Part shown: positions 1 through 5,166 of the stretch, piece after piece
How positions within the stretch are numbered: position 1 is the stretch's first letter
How the letters are laid out: every line of letters starts with the position of its first letter
Assembly (NCBI GenBank): GCA_913041075.1
Contig: CAJWGZ010000078.1
Coordinates: 1-5,166, forward strand
DNA length: 5,166 nucleotides
Reading direction: 5' to 3'
Source: an uncultured Fidelibacterota bacterium
GTDB lineage: Bacteria; Fidelibacterota; Marinisomatia; Marinisomatales; TCS55
Program-made: the position numbers and the translations under genes
The notes under the pieces: generated by a model
Seen by the model: only the letters and a program-made list of their open reading frames with translations
What the model was told of the DNA's origin: nothing
Database searches by the model: none

Positions 1-912
1 CCCAAATATGATGGGGGGCAGGATTTCCATTCCTAGTAATGGAAATGCAAACAATGGTGCTGAGATTTCCAGTGCAAATTTGGCATAGAGCCCGCTAGTG
101 ATGGTTAATAAATCAAAAATAAACCAGAATACCAAAGAAATCAGGATACCTTTCTTTGCTGTAACAGGAGAATTTGCTGCAGCGCAACGCTGATAGAAAC
201 CTGGATCTACAAATGTCCACATGGCGATGAAGAACCATACCAAAATATATTGTACTGACATTCCGCCAAACGGGTCAATATGCGTTTCTGGTAGTTGACT
301 GATTATGGAGATTGGTGAACCATATTCACCCCAGGAAAAACCCAGTAGAATTATAAACCCGCCATACATTAGTATAAACTGGAAGATATCAGTACGAATT
401 ACTGCCCCAAATCCTCCGGTCCATATGTAAACCATACTGGTACCCAGCGCTAAAATAAGAGCCCAGCCCAGTGAAATATCCAAAAAGGTTTGCAGCAAAA
501 TACCAATACTTAGTATGTAAGGCGCAGGACTTGCAAGAACCATGATGAATATGGCACTCACAATTCCCGCACTCCGGCCATAATGATGATGAAAATGATC
601 TGGAATTGAAATGAATTTTGTTATGGATATTCGTTTTGCCAGAAGCAAAGCAAAAATTAGACCAAATATGTAATAAGGCAGCGCAAAGATGAACCATGTT
701 TGGACGCCGTATAAATATGTATTCTCCCCAAGTCCAAGAATACCACCATACCAAGTTGTTACTAGTGTGGCTACAAATCCGGGAAGACTCAAACGCCTGC
801 CCATAAGCAGAAATTCTTCCGAATTGGATCTACTGCTACCTGATCGTATAAAACCAATAATGACCAGAGCTGCAGCATAAACCCCAAGTACCAAGATATC
901 CAGGTAATGCAT
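1..912 (-). CDS. Sodium:solute symporter (SSS) family permease, 3' part missing
   Basis: This is an inner-membrane cation-coupled uptake permease of the SSS family, whose members import sugars, amino acids, vitamins or organic acids with Na+. The frame is open for 304 codons from ATG at 912 to the window edge. Family members usually have about 450-550 residues, so roughly the N-terminal 60% is present. Seen: hydrophobic segments near residues 5-22, 42-60, 70-90, 115-141, 148-165, 173-192, 217-235 and 252-275. SSS-like motifs are FVATLVTTWYGG (46-57), WTGGFGAVIRTDIFQF (164-179) and FVDPGFYQRCAAA (234-246). The start lies 2 nt after the stop of the thiamine pyrophosphokinase gene with no clear Shine-Dalgarno sequence, so translational coupling is likely. 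The neighbour suggests thiamine or a precursor as substrate. This is inference: the SSS fold alone does not reveal specificity. The family call is secure. Confidence 0.9.
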   Translation of the reverse strand, partial: MHYLDILVLGVYAAALVIIGFIRSGSSRSNSEEFLLMGRRLSLPGFVATLVTTWYGGILGLGENTYLYGVQTWFIFALPYYIFGLIFALLLAKRISITKFISIPDHFHHHYGRSAGIVSAIFIMVLASPAPYILSIGILLQTFLDISLGWALILALGTSMVYIWTGGFGAVIRTDIFQFILMYGGFIILLGFSWGEYGSPISIISQLPETHIDPFGGMSVQYILVWFFIAMWTFVDPGFYQRCAAANSPVTAKKGILISLVFWFIFDLLTITSGLYAKFALEISAPLFAFPLLGMEILPPIIFG

Positions 913-914
913 AT

Positions 915-1562
915 TCAATCAGAGTGGGAACGGAATACCCAGATTTTCCCAGAACTAGTGATGATAAACTGGTGACCAGTTGCACGATTGCTTATGCCCC
1001 TACTTGAAAGAGGAAATGGTTCGTCTATTAATGGAAATTCAAGACCTTCCGTTGTAATAGACTGTATATCCTCTACTGGTACAATTGATACTAATTGTTG
1101 TTTAAATGAAGTAAATGACCGTTTGCCGTGATGACAAGTGATGGTAAAATAATCTGTCACAAAATTTATATCTAATTCATCACTGTAATTGGCTAAGAGT
1201 ATCAGATTTCCTATAGTATGATCTTCCCTAAGTTGAGACGTACCCAGTACAGTTAGCGGCGAAAGGTTGTTTAACTTGCACCATTCAAATGCTTTATCCA
1301 AATCTGTATTATCTTGGTCAATAATTTTAACATAAAGTCCTTTAAATGAGTTTTGATCAACAGTGGTAGAATCCATATCACCAATAATTACATTAGGGGT
1401 TAATCCATTTTCTAATAATTTGTTGGCACTGCCATCTGTACAAATTATGGCTCCGGCTGTATGCAACTTATTTAATGCAGCAGGATGAGAAGGGTATTGT
1501 CCATTTGCCAAGATAATAAATGGTTTATTAAAATATTGTTTATCTAGTAAATCGATATTCAT
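915..1562 (-). CDS. thiN: Thiamine pyrophosphokinase
   Basis: This cytoplasmic enzyme transfers pyrophosphate from ATP to thiamine, giving thiamine diphosphate and AMP (EC 2.7.6.2), and is the salvage route to the cofactor. The 215-aa length is normal for the bacterial family. Seen in order: an N-terminal Rossmann-like part with ILANGQYP (17-24); CTDGSANKLL (41-50); PNVIIGDMDS (56-65), the acidic metal/ATP-site motif; DQDNTDLDKAFEWC (82-95); LREDHTIGNLILL (111-123), matching the family R-x-D-H-x-x-N signature; and a C-terminal beta domain with SSRGISNRATG (186-196), the usual thiamine-pocket 'GISN' element. The ATG is fixed because an in-frame TAG immediately precedes it. No Shine-Dalgarno sequence is obvious. 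It is the first gene of a two-gene unit with the SSS permease downstream, which fits uptake followed by metabolic trapping. The loop before the R-x-D-H motif reads LGTSQLRED and lacks the double glycine often found there. Activity is still expected because the acidic and Asp-His residues remain. Confidence 0.93.
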   Translation of the reverse strand: MNIDLLDKQYFNKPFIILANGQYPSHPAALNKLHTAGAIICTDGSANKLLENGLTPNVIIGDMDSTTVDQNSFKGLYVKIIDQDNTDLDKAFEWCKLNNLSPLTVLGTSQLREDHTIGNLILLANYSDELDINFVTDYFTITCHHGKRSFTSFKQQLVSIVPVEDIQSITTEGLEFPLIDEPFPLSSRGISNRATGHQFIITSSGKIWVFRSHSD

Positions 1563-1699
1563 CTACATAGGAAATTAAAGTGCATTTGAGATCTTAAAGG
1601 TATAAGAAATTGATTGGTTGGACCGAAAATAGTTCTTTAATATGCTCTATTAGATTAAAGATAATCAAATATTTTTCACAACTTTTGCTGTTTTAACTT
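1563..1699. promoter_or_regulatory. Divergent intergenic region between the thiN and RND units
   Basis: This AT-rich 137-bp gap separates two outward-pointing genes, so it should hold promoters for both units. On the plus strand a weak sigma70-like pair can be proposed: TTGGAC (1618-1623), 17 nt, TATGCT (1641-1646). It matches the consensus only partly. On the minus strand TTGATT followed about 18 nt later by CATATT is equally weak. The minus strand also has TACCTTTA, close to the Bacteroidota -7 element TAnnTTTG but without a TTG at the proper distance. No TPP riboswitch segments (CUGAGA, ACCUGA) are present in front of thiN. In-frame stops directly bound both starts (TAG at 1563-1565 on minus, TAA at 1694-1696 on plus). 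The function is secure by layout, but individual promoter elements are not. Confidence 0.6.
1634..1661. repeat. 8-bp inverted repeat, operator-like dyad
   Basis: TCTTTAAT (1634-1641) and ATTAAAGA (1654-1661) are perfect reverse complements separated by 12 nt, so the arm centres are 20 bp apart, about two helical turns. The dyad overlaps the proposed plus-strand -10 region and is roughly mid-way between the two divergent starts. A further copy of ATTAAAG lies at 1574-1580. This geometry would suit a dimeric regulator, but the sequence is AT-rich and ATTAAAG also occurs inside genes in this window, so chance is a real alternative. The repeat itself is certain; its function is speculative. Confidence 0.4.
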
Positions 1700-4015
1700 A
1701 TGATTAATACCAAATTTAAAAAATGGGCTGTCCATCAATCCATCCACCATCCTAAACGTACACTCACTAGCGCTCTGATCATAACGTTGATCATGGGTTT
1801 TGGGCTGCAGCATTTTGTCATTGAAGATGATATGATGAAAATGATCCCTAAATCAGTTAAAACAAGAGTGGTGTGGGAAGAAGTAAAAGATGAATTTGGC
1901 AATACAGATCTGATTTTTGTAGCGTTTGGAGCTGAAGGGAAAAGCCTCTTCCAAAAAAAAGCAATGAGCGATTTGTGGGATTTTACTAAAGCCCTAGAAG
2001 CGCTTCCGGAAGTAGAGGAAATTCGCAGTCTCACAAATCTGAATAAAATGGAAAATGAAGATGGCTTTCTGTTAATTGATGATCTGGTCAATACGAAAGA
2101 TTTATCCTTGGAAGAAATTGCGGACATTAAAGATTACCTGATAAGAAATCCGGAATTGAAAAAGCGAGTTATTTCTCAAAATGATGATTTCTTTAATATA
2201 GTAGTAATACCGAATGGCAATACTAGTGAACAGGCTTCTGTAGTAAAAATAGTTGCCACTGCAGAAAAATTACTTAGTGGGTACGACCTGCATTTTGGTG
2301 GCCCCCCTTATTTGGTTGGTATTGTAAGTAGTTTGGTGCGCGCCGATGCCATGTTCTTGGTGCGGATTGGATTGGTCATGATGGTGATAATACTGCTGGC
2401 CAGCCTGCGCAGCGTTGCTGGGGTATTTATGGTACTTTTTGTAATTATTCTCTCGCTCATAGGGATGATGGGGTCCATGGGCTGGATCAGGGGATTGACA
2501 GGATCGGAGCGGTTTGTTTTTTCTATTATGAACACATCAATGCCGATCATTCTAATGACAATAGCCAACTCAGATAGTGTGCATTTTTTAACAAAATTTT
2601 TCAAAAAATTGCGGATCACCGGCGATAAAGCCAAGGCAATTGAACAAAGTATTGATTCATTAATGCTGCCGATCTTTTTAACCAGTATAACCACAGCAGC
2701 AGCTTTTCTATCGCTGGTGTTTGCGCCGATAGAATACATGACCGGTTATGGCGTATCCATTGCTATCGGTATTTCCTGGGCATGGATACTATCCACCACG
2801 CTACTGCCATCATTAATCATGCTGAAGGATTGGCCTTTGAACTCCAGGGCAATTAGAAAACCAGGCTTACTGGAACGTATTGTTGATAAATTTGGCGGTA
2901 AAATCATAAAGTTTCCGCGTAGTATTTTAATTAGTGGCTTGCTCCTAGTGGCTGTTGGGATTCACGGCATCAAACTAGTTACCACTGAAGTAAATATGTT
3001 TTCCTTTTTTGAGAAAGGAAATAAGATCAGAGATAGTCTTGAGTTTCTTGATAAAAAAATGCTTGGTGCTATGGATCTTGAATTTCTGATCAATGGAGAT
3101 ATGAAAGACCCGGAATTGCTGCAACAGATCAGTCAACTTCAGGATTATGTTGAAAAGAACCCTAGTGTTTCCATAACGTTTTCGATTGCCGATGTAATTA
3201 AACGTATGCACCGCACTGTAATGGATGATGATCCGGACTACGAAACAGTACCCGATGATCGGGCTAAAGTGAACAACTTATACACAATGTATTCCATGTC
3301 AGGTGATCCCGATGACCTTACCGCCCTGGTTGACTATGAATATTCGAAAGCACTGGTAACAGCGATCCTAAAAAATGTTTCTACAAAAAGTAGTGTACTC
3401 TTTGTAAATGATATCGAACAGTTCGTGGATAAAAACTTCACGAAATATAAAGATATAACTGCCACGGGTCAGCTTGTAGTACTGCGCGATATGGTTGAAT
3501 TGGTAATTAAATCATCTGTAATCAGTATCTGTGTATCAATTGTTGTCATTACCTTTATTGCAGCAATATTTTTTAGACATCTTGGTTGGGGTATCTTGGC
3601 TGTAATACCATTATCGGCAGCCGTAATTTTGAATTTTGGTTTCATGGGAATTCTGAAAATAGATTTGAACCATGTAACTGCATTACTATCGTCCGTTATC
3701 ATTGGTGTGGGTGTTGATTTTGCCATTCACTATATTTCTCAGTATCGTCGCTTGGCCCGCGCCAAAGTACCTATTGAAACACGAAGTAATCGAGTCATTG
3801 ATGAGGTAGGTTATCCAATTATCTTAGACGCATTGTCAAACATGGCTTTCGGCGCATTGCTATTCTCGGAATTCATTCCGTTACAACATATGGGCGGTTT
3901 GATGGTGTTTGCCATGTTTTCAACATCATTCGGTACGCTTACTATTCTGGCCAGTTTATTGGAACTCACAGGACGCCGAAAAAAGGTTATGAAAAAATTG
4001 CTAGGGGAACAATAA
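1700..4015 (+). CDS. RND superfamily transporter, MMPL/HAE3-like
   Basis: This inner-membrane, proton-driven transporter of the RND superfamily belongs to the MMPL-type branch, which typically moves lipids or other hydrophobic compounds. The 771 residues show the full duplicated RND plan. TM1 (about 23-41) is followed by periplasmic domain 1 (42-216) and TM2-6 (217-235, 240-262, 273-291, 324-344, 350-370). TM7 (about 407-425) is followed by periplasmic domain 2 (426-600) and TM8-12 (601-624, 630-650, 657-679, 704-724, 730-752). TM10 carries the canonical IGVGVDFAIHY (668-678) with Asp673; TM4 has the divergent counterpart ANSDSVHF (289-296) with Asp292. FGGPP (199-203) and TGQLVVL (589-595) close the two porter domains. 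The basic tail RRKKVMKK agrees with a cytoplasmic C-terminus. The ATG is the only reasonable start: an in-frame TAA lies two codons upstream and the next Met is inside TM1. No Shine-Dalgarno sequence is evident. It lacks the long docking loops of roughly 1000-aa AcrB-type pumps, so a TolC tripartite pump is unlikely. The following LolA-like and barrel genes suggest lipid trafficking (inference). Confidence 0.93.
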   Translation: MINTKFKKWAVHQSIHHPKRTLTSALIITLIMGFGLQHFVIEDDMMKMIPKSVKTRVVWEEVKDEFGNTDLIFVAFGAEGKSLFQKKAMSDLWDFTKALEALPEVEEIRSLTNLNKMENEDGFLLIDDLVNTKDLSLEEIADIKDYLIRNPELKKRVISQNDDFFNIVVIPNGNTSEQASVVKIVATAEKLLSGYDLHFGGPPYLVGIVSSLVRADAMFLVRIGLVMMVIILLASLRSVAGVFMVLFVIILSLIGMMGSMGWIRGLTGSERFVFSIMNTSMPIILMTIANSDSVHFLTKFFKKLRITGDKAKAIEQSIDSLMLPIFLTSITTAAAFLSLVFAPIEYMTGYGVSIAIGISWAWILSTTLLPSLIMLKDWPLNSRAIRKPGLLERIVDKFGGKIIKFPRSILISGLLLVAVGIHGIKLVTTEVNMFSFFEKGNKIRDSLEFLDKKMLGAMDLEFLINGDMKDPELLQQISQLQDYVEKNPSVSITFSIADVIKRMHRTVMDDDPDYETVPDDRAKVNNLYTMYSMSGDPDDLTALVDYEYSKALVTAILKNVSTKSSVLFVNDIEQFVDKNFTKYKDITATGQLVVLRDMVELVIKSSVISICVSIVVITFIAAIFFRHLGWGILAVIPLSAAVILNFGFMGILKIDLNHVTALLSSVIIGVGVDFAIHYISQYRRLARAKVPIETRSNRVIDEVGYPIILDALSNMAFGALLFSEFIPLQHMGGLMVFAMFSTSFGTLTILASLLELTGRRKKVMKKLLGEQ
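4003..4008 (+). promoter_or_regulatory. Shine-Dalgarno-like site for the LolA-like gene
   Basis: AGGGGA lies 8 nt before the ATG at 4017, inside the last codons of the RND gene. It is the only start in this window with a recognisable purine-rich ribosome site, and it supports the 4017 start. Because the upstream stop ends 1 nt before this ATG, re-initiation by ribosomes finishing the RND gene could also drive translation. Confidence 0.5.
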
Positions 4016-4016
4016 T

Positions 4017-4769
4017 ATGATAAGAACAATTTTTTTATTGACAATTATTTTTTCTACCACTTATCCACAAGATGGGATAGCTATAGCAAAAATGGTCGAT
4101 GAAAGAAAAGCACCTCAGGATATTGTATCCAAAACAACAATGCTATTGACCAATAGTAAAGGAAAAACCAGGACTTCTACTATCTTATCAAAATCAATAA
4201 ATAATGGTTCTAAGCAGATCTTATGGTTTTTGAACCCAGCTGATGATAAGGGGGTTGCATTCTTGAAAATCGAACATGATGACAAAGCAGATGAAATGCG
4301 TATGTGGCTTCCAGCGTTTAAAAAAGTTCGACGGATATCTTCATCAAAAAAGGGTGATTCATTTATGGGATCGGACCTCAGTTATGAAGATATGACCAAC
4401 CGTGCCCTGGATGAAAATAATTATAAACGATTAGAAGATGATATGGTAGATGGTAAAGAATGTTTTGTTTTAGAAGTAGTCCCTAATGCAGAAATAAAAT
4501 CAACATATTCAAAGCATATTACCTGGGTCGAAAAAGAAACGCTAATTGCAATTAAAGAAGAATCATATGATTTGGGAGGTAACTTAAGGAAAAAAAAGAT
4601 GTTCCTTTTTGAATCATTATCTGGATACAATGTGATTAGTAACATATTTGTTGAGGACATTCAAAAAAATCACACCACAAAACTTACCATGGGTGATATA
4701 AAAGTTGATTCTGGTTTAGATGAAAGTCTTTTCCAGGAAAAGAATTTAAAACGTCTACCTCGAAATTAA
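4017..4769 (+). CDS. LolA-like outer-membrane lipoprotein-sorting family protein
   Basis: This exported periplasmic protein belongs to the LolA-like 'outer membrane lipoprotein-sorting protein' family, whose half-barrel fold binds acyl chains or lipids. The length of 250 residues is typical. Seen: an N-terminal signal peptide (MIRTIFLLTIIFSTTYPQ, cleavage near residue 17-18), with no lipobox Cys, so it should be soluble in the periplasm. The characteristic central block is MWLPAFKKVRRISSSKKGDS (96-115) followed by FMGSDLSYEDM (116-126). A later beta-rich part includes CFVLEVVPN (149-157) and HITWVEKETLIAIK (167-180), and the end is SLFQEKNLKRLPR (237-249), like the family's usual Phe-x-x-x-x-Leu-x-Arg close. 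It begins 1 nt after the RND stop, so the two are almost certainly co-translated. In such gene pairs the protein is thought to carry a hydrophobic substrate between the RND protein and the outer membrane. It is not a housekeeping LolA by context, since no other Lol gene is nearby. The ligand is unknown. Confidence 0.88.
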   Translation: MIRTIFLLTIIFSTTYPQDGIAIAKMVDERKAPQDIVSKTTMLLTNSKGKTRTSTILSKSINNGSKQILWFLNPADDKGVAFLKIEHDDKADEMRMWLPAFKKVRRISSSKKGDSFMGSDLSYEDMTNRALDENNYKRLEDDMVDGKECFVLEVVPNAEIKSTYSKHITWVEKETLIAIKEESYDLGGNLRKKKMFLFESLSGYNVISNIFVEDIQKNHTTKLTMGDIKVDSGLDESLFQEKNLKRLPRN

Positions 4770-4789
4770 TTTTCTGCATATTTAGACGT
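4751..4789. repeat. Inverted repeat spanning the LolA-like/barrel gene junction
   Basis: ACGTCTA (4751-4757) and TAGACGT (4783-4789) are perfect 7-bp reverse complements with a 25-nt loop that contains the LolA-like stop codon. The right arm ends 3 nt before the ATG at 4793. In the mRNA it could form a weak hairpin close to the barrel gene start. It has no T-run and a long loop, so it is not a normal terminator. It may be chance. Confidence 0.3.
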
Positions 4790-4792
4790 AAT

Positions 4793-5166
4793 ATGCGTTA
4801 TCGTTATATTTTTTTGTTCCTCACGTGCAAAATACTGTTTGGTCAATTATCTATTACAGGATCATTGAAGCCTACCGGCATGTTTCAAATTTCAGATCAA
4901 TCGCGAATGGATCTTCCTTTTCGTCTGGCAGAGTTAAAGCTCGGTTATACAATGGGTGATTTCGATTTCATGTTGAATTCTGCTGTAGAGTATCGCTGGG
5001 GGGGAAATAATCCTGTATTTGATTTACGAGAAGCATATACGGTTTGGTTTCCCAATTGGGGTGAAGTCAAATTTGGGAAACAGATTCATGCCTGGGGTGT
5101 CGTTGATGGCAATAATCCTACAGATAATCTAAATGCCTACGATTATTATTTCATGTTTTTACCAGG
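4793..5166 (+). CDS. Probable outer-membrane beta-barrel protein, DUF1302/porin-like, 5' part
   Basis: The frame is open from ATG 4793 to the window edge (124 codons plus 2 nt), so only the N-terminus is seen. A signal peptide with a hydrophobic core (YIFLFLTCKILFG) precedes a likely cut at G|Q (residues 17-18). The mature part alternates polar and hydrophobic residues with many aromatics, as in beta-barrel strands (RLAELKLGYTMGDFDFML, 44-61). The block DLREAYTVWFPNWGEVKFGK (77-96), continuing QIHAWGVVDGNNPTDNLNAY (97-116), resembles the 'REAY…GKQ…WG…DG…NP.D' pattern of DUF1302-type and related outer-membrane proteins. The gene starts 23 nt after the LolA-like gene with no Shine-Dalgarno sequence; no other start codon lies nearby upstream in frame. 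It is probably the outer-membrane element of the same transport unit. The barrel assignment is fairly strong; the family name is tentative because most of the protein is missing. Confidence 0.75.
   Translation, partial: MRYRYIFLFLTCKILFGQLSITGSLKPTGMFQISDQSRMDLPFRLAELKLGYTMGDFDFMLNSAVEYRWGGNNPVFDLREAYTVWFPNWGEVKFGKQIHAWGVVDGNNPTDNLNAYDYYFMFLP

Noticed and set aside
389..754. A 121-codon open frame on the minus strand rich in Trp, His and Cys
   Set aside because: It lies inside the SSS permease gene on the same strand in another frame; the permease frame is open throughout and carries clear family motifs, while this frame has none.
839..849. ACCTGATCG, resembling a TPP-riboswitch core, on the plus strand
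   Set aside because: It is inside the permease coding region, on the strand opposite to the thiamine genes, and has no partner CTGAGA at a suitable distance.
1735..2127. Antisense open frame opposite the start of the RND gene, plus similar ones at 2308-2739, 3469-3726 and 3811-4044
   Set aside because: These are shadows of the RND gene: composition is Ser/Ile/Lys rich with no recognisable motif, no ribosome site was seen, and the RND reading is unambiguous.
1700..4015. AcrB-type multidrug pump or SecDF
   Set aside because: At 771 residues it is too short for AcrB and lacks SecD/SecF motifs; the two loops of about 175 residues and the HAE3/MMPL-like motifs fit the lipid-type RND branch better.
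4770..4792. Possible terminator after the LolA-like gene
   Set aside because: The short gap has no GC-rich stem followed by a T-run; the next gene starts 23 nt on in the same direction, so read-through is more likely.

Overview
The window is AT-rich DNA, almost entirely coding, from a Gram-negative bacterium. The evidence for a double membrane is a probable outer-membrane beta-barrel protein and a periplasmic LolA-like protein, both with signal peptides. The signal peptides seem to end just before Gln (…YP|Q or PQ|D, …FG|Q), and most starts lack a clear Shine-Dalgarno sequence. Both traits fit the Bacteroidota/FCB group, including Marinimicrobia-like lineages, but this placement is an inference and no marker gene confirms it.

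Left half, minus strand (1-1562): a two-gene unit read right to left. A thiamine pyrophosphokinase gene (915-1562) is followed after only 2 nt by a sodium:solute symporter (SSS) family permease. The permease starts at 912 and runs off the left edge of the window after 304 codons. The pairing suggests that a vitamin or precursor is taken up and then pyrophosphorylated to the cofactor thiamine diphosphate. No TPP riboswitch is visible upstream.

Centre (1563-1699): a 137-bp divergent intergenic region. It must hold the promoters of both units and contains an 8-bp perfect inverted repeat with a 12-nt spacer.

Right half, plus strand (1700-5166): a tight three-gene unit. It has a 771-aa RND/MMPL-type inner-membrane transporter, then (1 nt later) a 250-aa LolA-like outer-membrane lipoprotein-sorting family protein, then (23 nt later) the start of a probable beta-barrel outer-membrane protein resembling DUF1302-type porins, cut off by the right edge. 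Together these supply inner-membrane, periplasmic and outer-membrane parts, so the best reading is a trans-envelope route for a lipid or other hydrophobic substrate. The substrate cannot be read from this window. I saw no RNA genes, mobile elements or CRISPR arrays.
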